This document shows positions 33,436-44,789 of a stretch of DNA of 64,000 nucleotides, piece by piece. The notes below the pieces were generated by a model that saw only the letters and a program-made list of their open reading frames with translations, was not told the origin of the DNA and ran no database searches. Origin of the DNA: Lasiosphaeris hirsuta (lineage: Eukaryota > Ascomycota > Sordariomycetes > Sordariales > Lasiosphaeriaceae); NCBI GenBank assembly GCA_030549175.1, contig JAUKUA010000003.1, positions 4,402,001 to 4,466,000 on the forward strand. The letters are read 5' to 3'. Each line of letters begins with the position of its first letter. Positions within the stretch are counted from its first letter, which is position 1. The position numbers were made by a program, and so were the translations under genes.

Positions 33436-34155
33436 TCAAACAGCGGAAAGGCTTTTCAACGATGCTTCAGTATTTTGTTGGCAGAACCAAAAACGAGGCC
33501 CAGAGCAGCTGTGTGTCGGAGAAAGCGTAGTAGTAGTAGGGTGGTGGTGAGCGCAAAGGCGAAGCGAGCCAGAGCCGGCAGCTGGAAGCACCGGAATGCT
33601 GCTGTCAGCTGTGGTCGCCAAGCTGTGTGAGTAGGTTTTGTCACTGGGTCACGGTGAGGCTGGTGATCAGACAGTGAGCCAGGCAGCCGTCGGGTGACAC
33701 GGGGATAGACGGATGACAAAATACAGGGCAAGCTTTGCTGTCGCAAGGCAGGTGGTTGAACAGGAGCTCCCTCAAGCTGCTATGCGGTGCCCCGCACTTT
33801 GTCTTGGTTTTGAGGCCACTGCTGACAGGCATCAGCCGCCTAGCTGCAAGCTACCCCTCTGGCTGAATATCGGCACACACGCCGGACTGGCTCCTGGCTG
33901 TCTTGGCCTTCAATCAGTGGATGCGACCAACGCGTTGATTGCCTGCAGGAACGCGTCTAGCGCAGCCCAATCATCCCAGTCGTGTAACGCATGGAAACCT
34001 CAGCCTTGTAGATGTTGAAGTCTGGGCCGAAATTACACCTCGGAACCTTGTACGAAGAAAGTCAGAAAAATATATAGTCTCCCTGAATCAATCATAATAG
34101 CATAGACTCCATCTGAACCTCGCTCAATAGCAAACTCGCCGGACTCGGAGTCAAC
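33436..34155. other. Intergenic between the repeat array and the dCMP deaminase gene
   Basis: No supported gene. Short frames near 33713-34018 lack splice or composition support. Confidence 0.5.
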
Positions 34156-35422
34156 ATGTTTATCGGCATCTGCGGCAGTACTTATTACCCCATTTCAACA
34201 CATCTCATCAGCCGTCACTAACAAGCTCACCAGACATATTCGCCGGCCGGAACGGTGTCGCCGACTATCTCGTCAACCAACATGACTTCACCCGCCTCTA
34301 TCTTCGCACCACTTCTTCAACCACTCAACCGGCTGCCAACGGCCACCAGACCCGCCTCTCCCTCACCCAAGACAAGATCCCAGCGCACCACATCTTTGAT
34401 TCCGCCAGCGACCTCCTCGACTTCGTCACCAAGAACTGGCGCCTGAACTGGGTAACCACTGAGATACCCTCCGAGCCCGACCTCGACCTCTACTCGCGGC
34501 GGCCCTTCTTCCTGCTCATTAGCGTCGATGCACCCCTGACGGTGCGCTTCGCCCGACACCTGGCCGCCCAGAGGCACCGCGCCCCGTCGGCAGCCTCGAC
34601 CTCGCTGGCCTCGTTCGCCATCCAGTCTGACGCCTTCCTCTACCATCCGCAAACGGGCCAGCTCCCGCTCATGTCGCGCGCCTCGATCCGCCTCGTCAAC
34701 CTGGCCGCCTCGCTGCCCGCGTTCCACCGCGCCCTCACCACCCTCGACCTGCTCAACCCGTCGCGCCTGCGCCCCACCTGGGACGCCTACTTCATGTCAC
34801 TCGCGTCCCTGGCCGCCCAGCGGTCCAACTGCATGAAGCGGCGCGTCGGCTGCGTCGTCGTGCGCGACCACCGCGTCGTCAGCACGGGCTACAACGGCAC
34901 CCCGCGCGGGCTGATCAACTGCGGCGAGGGCGGCTGCGCGCGGTGCAACGCCGGTGAGGGTGCGGGCCAGGGGCTTGCGACCTGCTTGTGCATCCACGCC
35001 GAGGAGAACGCGCTTCTCGAGGCCGGTAGGGAGCGGTTGCGGGATGGGGCGGTGCTGTACTGTGATACGTGTCCGTGCTTGACGTGCAGTATCAAGATTG
35101 TGCAGGTCGGCATTGAAGAGGTGGTGTATAGTCAAGGGTACAGCATGGATGGGGACACGGCAGCGGTCTTTCGGGAGGGCGGGGTCAGGCTGAGGCAGTA
35201 TGTTCCGGTATGTTTATTTCACTGTCTCTTTTTTTTTTCATTTCTTGAGGTAGGAGCCGTTGCCTTATGATGGATGGCGGCTGGCTGCTTATTTGATCAG
35301 CTGTTACGCTGTTGTGGATATGTACTGTGCTGACATGATGAAATCTGTAGCCTGTAAATGGCTTGATACAGATTGAGGACGACATGCTTGGCGATAAAAC
35401 CAGAGAGAGGCACACCGCTTAA
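34156..35422 (+). CDS. DCD1: Deoxycytidylate (dCMP) deaminase
   Basis: Exons 34156-34177, 34234-35207 and 35351-35422 give 355 residues; introns are 56 nt (GTACTT, CACTAAC, ACCAG) and 143 nt (GTATGT...TGTAG). The N terminus MFIGICGNIFAGRNGVADYL is the nucleotide-kinase-like P-loop region found in fungal Dcd1, here with Arg in place of the usual P-loop Lys. The C-terminal cytidine deaminase domain has RSNCMKRRVGCVVV, STGYNGTPRG, the zinc and catalytic motif HAEENAL and the second zinc motif PCLTC. The enzyme converts dCMP to dUMP, feeding thymidylate synthesis. The first exon has only 22 coding bases. Coding GC is markedly high in the middle exon. Confidence 0.93.
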
Positions 35423-36169
35423 TCTCTGCAGGGCTGTATCAAGTAGTCTGTAGCATACGCATATGGAGTACCTGCATCGTTTTTAAGCGCATTGGCCAAG
35501 CCGAATAGGGGTAAAAGCTTGGCGTTGTCACTGGAATAAATACTCTTTGCGATATCAACCTGGATAGCCGATGTGTTTATCGTATAGCGTATAGCGAGTA
35601 ACCGTAATCTGATTCTATGGTTGACATATTAACATGGTGCCAATCTCTGAAGACACTTACGCAACCAATGTGACAAAATAGGTGATACTGCCATTCACAC
35701 AAGCATGATATGGAAGCGGGTACATAGGAGGTATCAATAGTATTAGAGGAAACATAGACAGCAACAGGTTATAGTATCCCTTATATGTCACTGACATTGT
35801 TCCATACCCGGCCAGGGTGCCTTCCCTCACCAAACTCGGTCGGGCCGTCGAAGCTCATTCAATATATGATGAATGCCGCCACCCCTCAATCCTCTCTTCG
35901 CCCACACACCCTCTTAAACCGAAGAAATCGAGAATCGGAAGTAAATGTGGTGTTTAGGCCACAGTACGACCGGGACAAATCGGTGTAATTGGGCGACTTG
36001 GATTGCTAATCCGTATCGGCTGCTTGTCCCGGCTCCACAAACTTCGTGATAAGAAAGCCGAGCCGTTAGTAGGGATTCCCACGCCCTTCTCCTAAATCAT
36101 CACTCATTAACCCCATCCTCCCTTCCCCGTCATCTCCCCCTCCACCACACCATCGGCTGCAAATGAGAT
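35423..36169. other. Intergenic, nothing recognised
   Basis: Lower-GC spacer between the converging dCMP deaminase and 67-residue protein genes; no gene, RNA or clear repeat seen. Confidence 0.5.
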
Positions 36170-36373
36170 TTAAACGGTCGCCTTGCGTGCCGCCCTGTTG
36201 GCGCGAATAGAAGAGATCTTTCTTGTCAGGAAGAGCGAGATGAGGCCAACGGCGACAACGAAAACGATGCAGAAGACAACGATGACACCGGGCGAATTTG
36301 AGGCGAAGTTGCCGCGCTTAGCAAGCTGGGCGACGGTGTCGCGAGCGACGAGCGCAGTGTTGATGGCAGCCAT
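36170..36373 (-). CDS. 67-residue single-pass membrane protein
   Basis: A single-exon minus-strand frame: MAAINTALVARDTVAQLAKR, then a short polar segment, a hydrophobic helix at about residues 28-50 (GVIVVFCIVFVVAVGLISLF) and a strongly basic tail (RKISSIRANRAARKATV). The basic end after the helix predicts the N terminus outside or lumenal and the C terminus in the cytosol. The clean gene-like composition of such a short frame, with high-GC third positions, argues that it is real. I recall proteins of this shape as conserved across Pezizomycotina but cannot name a function. Confidence 0.65.
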   Translation of the reverse strand: MAAINTALVARDTVAQLAKRGNFASNSPGVIVVFCIVFVVAVGLISLFLTRKISSIRANRAARKATV

Positions 36374-38609
36374 CTTAAAGGGTGATTAAAGCTTGGATCA
36401 AGTTAGCAAGGACCCATTGGACATGCTTATTCGTAGCGTGTGTAAGTGGTAAAAACAAAGGTGCTGATTGATGTGGAGCTTAGACAGCCGGTTAGGCAGG
36501 ATTATGGTGTCCAAAAAAGCCTTGTCGCGAGGGTTGTTTGGCGGGGTGGGTTTCGTTTCCTTTGGTGCGGAGCTTCAGGGCGCCACTAATGCCCCCTTGG
36601 CATCCGTCATATGCCGCGCCATCCGAAATGCGCGAACTCCGCTCGCAGAAACATCAAAGAAACATCCAAATGCCACTCGGCGCAAAAATGATCGAGGAGG
36701 GAAGACCAGCTCGGGCTAGGTCAATTGACATACTGGGGGTCGCAGTGAAGGCTTACAGAATCGCGAGCTTGCGGATGTGTGTTGGTATGTTGGTATTGGT
36801 AATGTAATGAATGTGTTCGCGCTGAGAGGTTGGAATCGTCAAGATGGGAGGGGTTCGAGGTCTTGTTGGTAAGGTCGTCGGGAAGAGCGAACAACACAAG
36901 ACGAGGTAGACAGAGCCGAAGTTCAGATAGCCCAATTGGGAACGTGTCTAGGGGTGAAAATCGAGTCGAGTGACGTTGAAGAAGGAAAGAGAAGAAGAGA
37001 CGGATTTGAGAAATCGAAACAGCAGACGGGAGGAAGGAAACAAAATAACGGCGGTGGAGCCACGAGCCACTGGAGTGTGGTACGCCCGGGGGGGGGGGGG
37101 GCCAGCAACATGGAAGCACGCTTAGCCACCGGAGGATGAGGGACCAGGGCTTTCCTCGAATCCCTAGTGCGCGAATTTGCGCAATGTGACCATGGGTGCT
37201 GTGTGCCAGTGCGCAATCTGCTAAACACGGCGAGCGCGGGCACGAAGGTAGGTACCTTATGGCAGGGCTCCCGTGGGGAATGCGCGATGAGGTCCCTGTC
37301 GCCCTCTACTGCCCACTTTCAAAAAGAGATGGAAACTTTCTGCAATAGAATCGCGAGGCGGGGTTATCTGAGATGGAAACAAACGTACTACTTTTCCCAG
37401 TTACTTCTCCGTTGCGGCTGGCGGTAGCCAAGAGCCAAGAGATGGACAACAGCTAGGTGACTGGAGGGCAGCAGGATCGCGAGGATGAGATCTGTAGGTG
37501 AGGTGTTTTCTTGGCAGACACGGCGGGGAAGAGCTGCACGGCAGCAGAAACATCTCAAGCTTTGTGCTCCACGAGCAGGCGGCGACAAATCAAGTTCGCT
37601 TGCGCTACCAAGGGTGAGCAGTCCGGCCTTGTCAGGCCCGGCAGGGTCCAAGCCGAGTGCAGCTCGTGCTCTGTGCGCGGGATGCTACGGGGTAGTATGT
37701 ACGGCCAGCAGCCGACGAACCACGCAGAAGTGGCAGTCGGTGTCACGCAAGCGGCAGTCGGCGTTGGTCGCTGCCCTGAGCTGGCCATTGGCCAGGCTTG
37801 TACCTAGGTACCATTTCGCGATGCTCACATCGTTAGAGCAAGCCGAATTCAGCACTCGCCTCACCAACATCATCTACCGATGCGGGCTCGAATTGACTGA
37901 TGGTATCATGGCAACCTGCTGTTGATTAGCCGTATTCGGTTCCGTGTTGTTTTGGCCATTTCGGCCGTTTACGTCTACTGATCACAGCACACATGAGCCC
38001 GGTGCTTGACCTGGCCGTGTCGGGATCATAGCAATTGGGCGCTCACTGACCTGTAATCTCTGCGGGTGTTCTGGGCCAGCGAAAATTCGATGCCGCCGCG
38101 AACCGAGACAGCGAGAGCGACACCCCATGCAGACCTTAGTCAGGGCTCGCCTCCCGAATGCATCTGCACCTTGCTTGCTCGACTCAAAGGATAACCGTTC
38201 TAGAAATAGTTGATCCCACCAAAGATCCACATGCGGCTTTTCCGAATCTTCCATAGCAAGCTGAAAGTAGTTGGCATCTACCTAGGATTGCGGCGGTCCC
38301 GAATCTCATCTCACGCCGGGTCATGACGGGTGCGAAAAGCGATTGCGAATCGGCGATCCAAACAGCTTTATTTGGCGCCGTACCCTGAGGTATGGAACAT
38401 GATACAAAAACAAAACCGCAGCCTATTCGGCGTGCGTGGCCGGGCCCTGCCCATGTGCGTTGAAAACCCGCCTCACATGCTTGTTTATGAGATATATATT
38501 AGACCCAGAAATATCCCCGCCAACCAGTCCGCTATTTCCTGGCGGCTTTTATACGCCCCCTCTCTCGTCCATTTCCGCGACGTCGCGGTGGGAAGATGCG
38601 CCATCTCGC
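36374..38609. other. 2.2-kb intergenic with G14 tract
   Basis: A G14 run lies at 37088-37101. Open frames near 37485-37925 are arginine/alanine-rich with no domain-like pattern and are not accepted. The left end is the promoter of the 67-residue protein. Confidence 0.45.
37088..37101. repeat. G14 homopolymer
   Basis: Fourteen consecutive G about 715 bases upstream of the 67-residue membrane protein start. Confidence 0.9.
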
Positions 38610-39463
38610 CTAGCACTTGATTGGCTCTGGCCCGGGAGCCTGGTACGGCTTGCCACCGTTGTCGGGCACTCCAGCCAGTCCGTAGATGTTGGTCGAGATG
38701 CCAGCGTCACTGGCCTTGTACGCGCCGGGAATGCTGATAGTCGACGAGGGCGTGAAGCTGCCTGAGCCAGAGATGTTGATTTGGGCGCACGACTGGTAGA
38801 ACTGTGCCTGGTTCGGCTTGTTGGCTGAGTGTAGGGCGATGGTCTCTCCGCGCAGGAGGTATTGACCCGGTGCGATGCACGTGGGCATGTTGAAGTACAC
38901 CCAGCCTTGGTTCTGGAGCATGGTGTCCACACCCCACTTCTTGCTGCTGGTGTCAAAGGTCTCTTGCCAAACCTTGAACCTGTTTCCAGTGCGTTAGCTT
39001 CCGCCTACTTGGTACGTCAAAGTGCGGGAAATAGTTACCATTTCAAGCCGCTTGTGCCAGTCGAGGCAGCGTTATCAACCTTTGCAAGGTAGACCATCAC
39101 AGGGCCCTTATGCGATTTGGCGATCGGATTGTCCACGTCGTTGGCGAACTGTGCCCCGCCGATAACATGTCCCCAATACATCCCGATCCTGTCACCTCCC
39201 GCAATGTTGAGAACGGTGTTGGATTTTGTCCCTGGTGCGCCGCAAATCATGTTCTGGCTCGTTACATCCTGAACCGGGTTGTTGTTGTTGGGTGCACGGA
39301 TGCCGGTAAGCTGCCCCTGGTCCTTTCCGTTGATGGAAACTTTCTATCGATCAGGTTAGCATGTGGTGTCTTCGAGTGGTATTTGAAGTATTCCTACCTG
39401 GAAGATGGTATGGGCCTCGACGGCGAGCCCGCAGGCAAGGATGGATGTCAGGGAGAACTTCAT
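38610..39463 (-). CDS. AA9 lytic polysaccharide monooxygenase (former GH61), no carbohydrate-binding module
   Basis: Minus-strand exons 39463-39398, 39343-39039 and 38979-38610 give 246 residues. A 17-residue signal peptide (MKFSLTSILACGLAVEA) is followed by HTIFQ, so the mature protein starts with the His that forms half of the copper histidine brace. Other AA9 marks are IRAPNNNNPVQDV, MICG, GPVMVYLAKVDNAAS, GLKWFKVWQETFD, TMLQNQGWVYFNMP, IAPGQYLLRGETIALHS, QFYQSCAQINISGSGS and IPGAY. AA9 enzymes oxidatively cleave cellulose and related beta-glucans outside the cell. The chain ends with a short tail after the catalytic domain and has no CBM1. A TATA element lies 112 bases upstream, and SYGGRG-type sites (39784, 39832) could bind the carbon catabolite repressor CRE1, which is inference. 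Confidence 0.95.
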
Positions 39464-39574
39464 GGTGGCGTAGGTTGACGAGGGAGTCGGTAGTTGAAGG
39501 TAGTCGGAATGGTCGAGAGACAAGTTGCCTTGATACAGAACCTAGGTGACAGATGGGGGCGTATCTATCCACCT

Positions 39575-39582
39575 TATTTATA
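39575..39582 (-). promoter_or_regulatory. TATA box of the AA9 gene
   Basis: TATAAATA on the minus strand, 112 bases upstream of the AA9 ATG at 39463. Strong TATA boxes at this distance are usual for inducible secreted-enzyme genes in filamentous fungi. Confidence 0.6.
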
Positions 39583-41011
39583 CAACATCGCGAGGGCACA
39601 TGTCGGTACAGTTCGAGCGACGCGTGGACGCCTACCACGGAACCCAGCTTGTTCATCCGAGAAACGCGCCGAATCCCTAAATCCCGGACAACTCAAGACG
39701 GCACAGATATTGTAGATGACGGCCTCCCTGTTCCTGTGTGGCATTGTGACAAATGGGCGGCGGTAGCCAGTGGTGGGAAGTTGGTGGGGTTGGTGCCGAC
39801 AAGAGGCTTGCATGGTCGGTAGTCTGAAATGGCGGGGCCCCAGACTTCTCGAAAGTCTTTGCAATCTATTCAGATAGACTGTAGTGTATATTGCCGGCCC
39901 ACTCTGCGGGAGTTGCCAGTGGGCAGCACGAGCGGTGTTGGGCGGTGGCACTCGCCAACAACTCAATGCCGTTCCCGTTCCTCAGGCCTTTACTTTAGGC
40001 ACTATAGCGCCCAGTCACGGGAGCGACAGCCAAGGGACAACCTGGACTCCAAATAGGGACAAGGCGGAAGGCCTCCCATTTCAACCGGAGGGACGAATGA
40101 AGTCCACAAATGGCTGCCTTTGGTGGGTTACTGGTGCTGTCGACTGATCTTGGTTGTGTATATTGAATCTCGCCGGCCGAAGCGAGGGTTGTCAGTGGTC
40201 ACGTTGTATACCTCCGACGTAGGCACGCCGACCTCCTTCCTAGACCAGAGCCACCGTCAAAGCAACTTGATTGACGGAATTCGATAACCCGGAATTTCGA
40301 GAAGATGTTCATGGCAGCCCGAGCCGGATGTGATGCCCAAGGTCTCGCATATCGGCACAGCCTGCTGAGCCTGCTGATCCCTCAAGCAACCTCACAGCCG
40401 GGCCTTAGGAAGACACTCTGGTGCATTGGCCAAATGACGGGTACATATAGAGGCAATATTGAACAACAAATGCATTGACAAGTTGCGATGATGATGACAG
40501 GAACTTGAGGTTGATGAAATGGAGATTGATAGATATTGATGACTTGAAATGGCTAGCAACGCTTGTTCCCTGAGGTGTCAGCCAACTTCAGCCGGATCAA
40601 TGAAGCCGATGGTAAGGATGAGATGCTTGGCAGTGAACCATAGGAGATAAGCGGAAGAAGGAAAATAGGTAAAATTTTGTCCTCTCGGATCGTGACTCTA
40701 GGTGTGAAGCGCTTGTTCGGCTTGACGAAGAATCCATGAATTGTTGAACATCCCCAGCTTTGCATTCGAAATGTGCAATGTGCACAATTGGCTCATGGTG
40801 TGAGGTACAGATCCGTAGCTGCAGGCTCGGTTAAATGAATAAACCGAGCTCGCTGCGTTAACCAATCATACGGCTCCAATTGTCAGAGCAGTCGGCCCGG
40901 GCTTGCTTTCGACGACGTCGTCGCCATTCAATTGGCAATTAGCAAGCTAACGACCGTAGACTGCGAAACGCCCGCAATTGACTCTGCCATTGCTCGACAG
41001 CAGCCGCAGCC
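39583..41011. other. Divergent upstream region of AA9 and NUO24 genes
   Basis: Contains CRE1-like GTGGGG (39784-39789) and GCGGGG (39832-39837) on the AA9 side. No gene is accepted; the longer frames have no supported features. Confidence 0.45.
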
Positions 41012-41990
41012 ATGGCGAGCAAATTGACTTCGTTGTTTATGCGGGCCGCCGTACGCTCGGTCGGCCGGGTGTCGCGCCCCCAGCACCGAGCATTCTCTGT
41101 TGCTGCGCAAAGACGGAGCGACACCCTCATGGTGGTAGGTTTTTCATCTCGAGCTCCCACCTGCCCGACTCCCCATCCGCGTCTCAGCCACGGCGACCGC
41201 AGCCTCTGGCCTGGGAAGAGGGGGGCAGATAGAAGGGGCAATACCACATACTAACAGCTAATGGCCAGCACCGCAACACCTCCGACAACAACCCCAGCAT
41301 CCCCTTCAAGTTCACGCCCGCCAATGAGGCCATCATCGTCGAGATCCTCAAGCGGTACCCGCCCCAGTATAAGAAGGCCGCCGTCATGCCCATCCTCGAC
41401 CTGGGCCAGCGCCAGCACGGCTTCACCAGCATCAGCGTCATGAACGAGGTGGCGCGCCTGCTCGAGATGCCCCCGATGCGTGTCTACGAAGTCGCCTCCT
41501 TCTACACCATGTACAACCGGACACCGGTGGGCAAGTTCCACATCCAGGTTTGCACAACCGTAAGCCCGCTCTCCTCCTTCCCTTTCCCAGCCCGCGCCCA
41601 TCTCTAACACGGTCACGATAGACACCCTGCCAGCTCGGGGGGTGCGGCAGCGACGTGATTGTCAAGGCGGTCAAGGAGCAGCTGGGCGTCCATCACGGCG
41701 GCGAGACGACAGCCGACGGCCTCTTCACCTTCCTTGAGGTCGAGTGCCTCGGCGCCTGCGTCAACGCGCCCATGGTGCAGATCAACGACGACTACTACGA
41801 GGATCTGACGCCTGAGTCGATCAAGTCACTGCTTGTGGCTCTCAAGGAGAGTGTCCTGGACGTGTCCAAGGCGGACAAGGTACCGGCTCCCGGCCCGCTG
41901 AGTGGGCGGGACACGTGCGAGAATAGCAACGGTCTGACGAACCTGACGAGCGAGCCCTGGGGGGCCGAGACGACGAGGCAGGATTTGTAG
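41012..41990 (+). CDS. nuo24: NADH:ubiquinone oxidoreductase 24-kDa subunit (complex I, NDUFV2/NUO24)
   Basis: Exons 41012-41134, 41269-41559 and 41622-41990 give 260 residues; introns are 134 nt (GTAGGT...CTAAC...GCCAG) and 62 nt. An Arg/Ser-rich mitochondrial presequence opens the chain ([20 protein letters not shown]). The body matches the 24-kDa subunit: [55 protein letters not shown]. The four ligands of the N1a [2Fe-2S] cluster are present as CTTTPC and CLGAC. It sits in the matrix arm next to the 51-kDa subunit. The tail ends in a polar segment (GAETTRQDL). Confidence 0.97.
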
Positions 41991-42224
41991 ACTACTGAGG
42001 CTCGGATTGCATGTGGGAGGGGTATGGACGGTGATGTACAAATAAACCAAAACAAACATTTGTATTTGTGTCATGAGGAGCTGACCCCGAGGTGCAATCT
42101 CAATTGAACCTGCCGCTAGCCATCCCGATCATCTATTTTTACCTCACTCGCATCACTTTGCCCTGAAACCTTGACCCTAGACAATGATAGAACAAATTAC
42201 AGCACCTCCCGGTCCAGAAAACAT

Positions 42225-43919
42225 TCAACCTAGCCTCAAAATCCACCCATCCCCAAGCCGCCTATTCCCACCATCCAGCCCTCCCCAAAGCACAATGCCC
42301 TCCTCCACATCCTCCATTGTCGCGCTCGCAAACCACCCCCTCGCCCCTGGCCCCCCAGCCGACTCGTCGTCCTCGTCATCATGTGGCCCCATCTCAACTC
42401 TAGCCCACCTCCCCTCACCACTCTTTCTCCCCACTGCCAAGAGCACCGAGTTCGCCAGCCCACCCGCCGTCACCCCGCCGCCATGATGCCCAGGCACCTG
42501 AAATGCCCAGACGTCGTCCCAGAACCCGCCGGCGCTCTCGTGACCCGCTCCGGAGGGCTCGCGCTCCCCGAGCATCAGGACGAGGTAGTCGCGCCCGCCG
42601 CCGACCGAGACGGCCTGGAACCCAGCGACGCTGCGAGCAGATGGCCATGGATCGGCCTCGTCTTCCGTCAGCGGCGCGGCAGTGGGGTCTTCATCCTTAT
42701 ACCCGACGTTCTCCCGCGGTGTCTGCAGCAAACTCTGCCAGCCCCCGCGGGCGGCGATCGAGACCTCGCCCGCGCTGAAATCGTCGTCGAAGCTGTCGAC
42801 GCCTAGCTCCAGCATATCAAGTTGACCGCGCTCCTCACCTATACCGTTGAAGCCGCCGAAGCGGTAGAGCCGGCTGTGTGCGATGGCGAGAGACGCCCCA
42901 CCCCGCGGGGCACCAGGAGCGTCCGGGAGGCGTTGCCAGGTACGGCTATGAATATCGAAAGCCCAGACATCGGATGCACGTTCCGGGGACCCAGAGAGGC
43001 AGCCACCGTGAATGATAAAGGTGCCGTAGCCCTCAATATCGGCATCAATGGCGTTAGCTGCGACGTTGCCGACGATAGGCCGTTGGGGGATGCCTACCTC
43101 CTCGGAGTCGCCGAGCGCCCAGTCGCGCCAGGCGTCGGCACGGGTGGAGGCTTTAGGGTGGTGTACTGGGGCGGAGTTAAAATCACGCGGTTTATCGGTT
43201 GCGACGGCCACGTGGAAGCTGCGCGGGGCGGGAATGGCGCTGGCGCCGGGCTGAGATGTTGGGGCGGCCGGAGTGGAGGGGTCGAGGTAGGACCAATCAT
43301 TGGTGCGTGTGTCGAAGACCCAGACCCGGCCATTCTCATCGAGCGCAGACATATCTGGACCACCGCGGCCGCCGAATAGGAAGATACGATGGCCGATGAC
43401 CGCCGTCGCGTGTCCGACGCGTGGGGTGGGAAGATCGCCGAGCTCGGGGGCTTCAGGCTCGGCGTCGGTCGCCGGGGCTTTACCCTTATCGAGCGGACCG
43501 CTGGAAGTCGGGTCTGGCTCGCCCTCGATTTGAACGGTAGGGATTGGCTGTGACTTCTTGGTTGTCGGTGCCGCCTTGGCCTCGATGGCATAGCAGTCGG
43601 CATGTGCCCCGCTGGATGGCAGTGTGACGGCATGCATGTCGTTGCTGACAGGCTTGCGGGCGTCCTCATTCTCGCCGCCAAATATGTAGACGGTACCGCC
43701 AACGACATTTAGTGAGTGCGACGAACGGGGCAGGGGAGGGAGACCCGAAATCTTCTCCCAGGTACCCTTCATAGTGATGTGATTTTGGCCGTGGCCGTGG
43801 TCGTAGCCGTGGCTATGATGGGCGCCACCAAGATGGAGGGATTGTATCGATGGGAGGGATTGTGGCAGCGAGTCAAAGAGGTCCGTTGTTCGACGCTGGA
43901 GGAGCTTGAACGTGTCCAT
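42225..43919 (-). CDS. Kelch-repeat (beta-propeller) protein
   Basis: A single uninterrupted 564-codon frame. The N terminus has a His/Gly-rich stretch (HHSHGYDHGHGQNH). Kelch units are marked by RSSHSLNVVGGTVYIFGGEN, RVGHATAVIGHRIFLFGGRG, PRSFHVAVAT, GYGTFIIHGGCLSGSPERAS, GASLAIAHSRLYRFGGFNG, SVAGFQAVSVGGGRDYLVLM and the final WFASATMEDVEEGIVLWGGL, about six blades, probably closing one propeller. A Ser/Pro/Thr-rich acidic linker (residues about 120-160) separates blades 1 and 2. Kelch propellers are protein-interaction scaffolds, and in fungi several act in cell polarity or signalling. No F-box, BTB or coiled-coil partner domain is seen, so the pathway cannot be stated. Confidence 0.88.
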   Translation of the reverse strand: MDTFKLLQRRTTDLFDSLPQSLPSIQSLHLGGAHHSHGYDHGHGQNHITMKGTWEKISGLPPLPRSSHSLNVVGGTVYIFGGENEDARKPVSNDMHAVTLPSSGAHADCYAIEAKAAPTTKKSQPIPTVQIEGEPDPTSSGPLDKGKAPATDAEPEAPELGDLPTPRVGHATAVIGHRIFLFGGRGGPDMSALDENGRVWVFDTRTNDWSYLDPSTPAAPTSQPGASAIPAPRSFHVAVATDKPRDFNSAPVHHPKASTRADAWRDWALGDSEEVGIPQRPIVGNVAANAIDADIEGYGTFIIHGGCLSGSPERASDVWAFDIHSRTWQRLPDAPGAPRGGASLAIAHSRLYRFGGFNGIGEERGQLDMLELGVDSFDDDFSAGEVSIAARGGWQSLLQTPRENVGYKDEDPTAAPLTEDEADPWPSARSVAGFQAVSVGGGRDYLVLMLGEREPSGAGHESAGGFWDDVWAFQVPGHHGGGVTAGGLANSVLLAVGRKSGEGRWARVEMGPHDDEDDESAGGPGARGWFASATMEDVEEGIVLWGGLDGGNRRLGDGWILRLG

Positions 43920-44789
43920 GATATTTATCTGGTTGGTTTTCGATGAAGTTCTTTGGAGTATTGGGGATTTTTTGGCTCTAGCTGTTTGGTAGATGTAATC
44001 TTGGTCAATACCTCTCTGTCTGCTGCCTTTGCTGGTGAACTGTGTAAGTGGTCGTCGAACAAAACAGCTAGACGTGGTATACTAGGCTAAGGAGACACCC
44101 ACGAGTGAAGAAATAGAGTTAAATTTCTGTTAGTTTAAGATTAGTACAGAATAGATTGATGCCAAATATCCGTAGAAGCACCTTTTGCCCACAAATCGGG
44201 AACCAGATGTGGGAACAAAGCGTGTGTTGATGGAGGTGGAGGTGGTACGAAGACGAAAGAGGAAAGTAAAATGGAGGGGAGCTGCCACCCCGGCGACGCT
44301 GCGTCACTGGTGTGAGGGGGGGCGGGGTAGTATCCGCACTTTTAGTATTCGTTGACACCAGAATCGAAGTTGAATGTCACGCCACTTCAAGTTATATGCC
44401 ATTTATATACTTCAAACACTAGATACACGCACGTATCCATACAATATACGGGCAACTGTTTACGCAAAATACTCGCATGGTATTATTGATGGCCGGACAA
44501 GCTGTCGGCCTGGTAAAATCTAAACGCCGCAATAAAACCCCATAAGATGCCGCGGTCTTTTTCCTCTGTCGAAATGCAAACTCCTCGTAAAAACCTGCCG
44601 CGACCCATTCCGGCCGCTTGATGTGATAGTACGACCACCATAGAAAGACACAAATTTGACATGTCTGGCCGTTATTTTATGGTGTGCCACCTGCTCCGAA
44701 GTATGCGACCATGATGACCATCCCAGACCAAAGCAAAAGACCGCATGCTGCTGATATACAAAGCTATTTTCCTCTTTATTCCATGATGT
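43920..44789. other. Intergenic between Kelch and chitin synthase genes
   Basis: Promoter of the Kelch gene and 3' region of the chitin synthase; lower GC; no further feature recognised. Confidence 0.5.
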
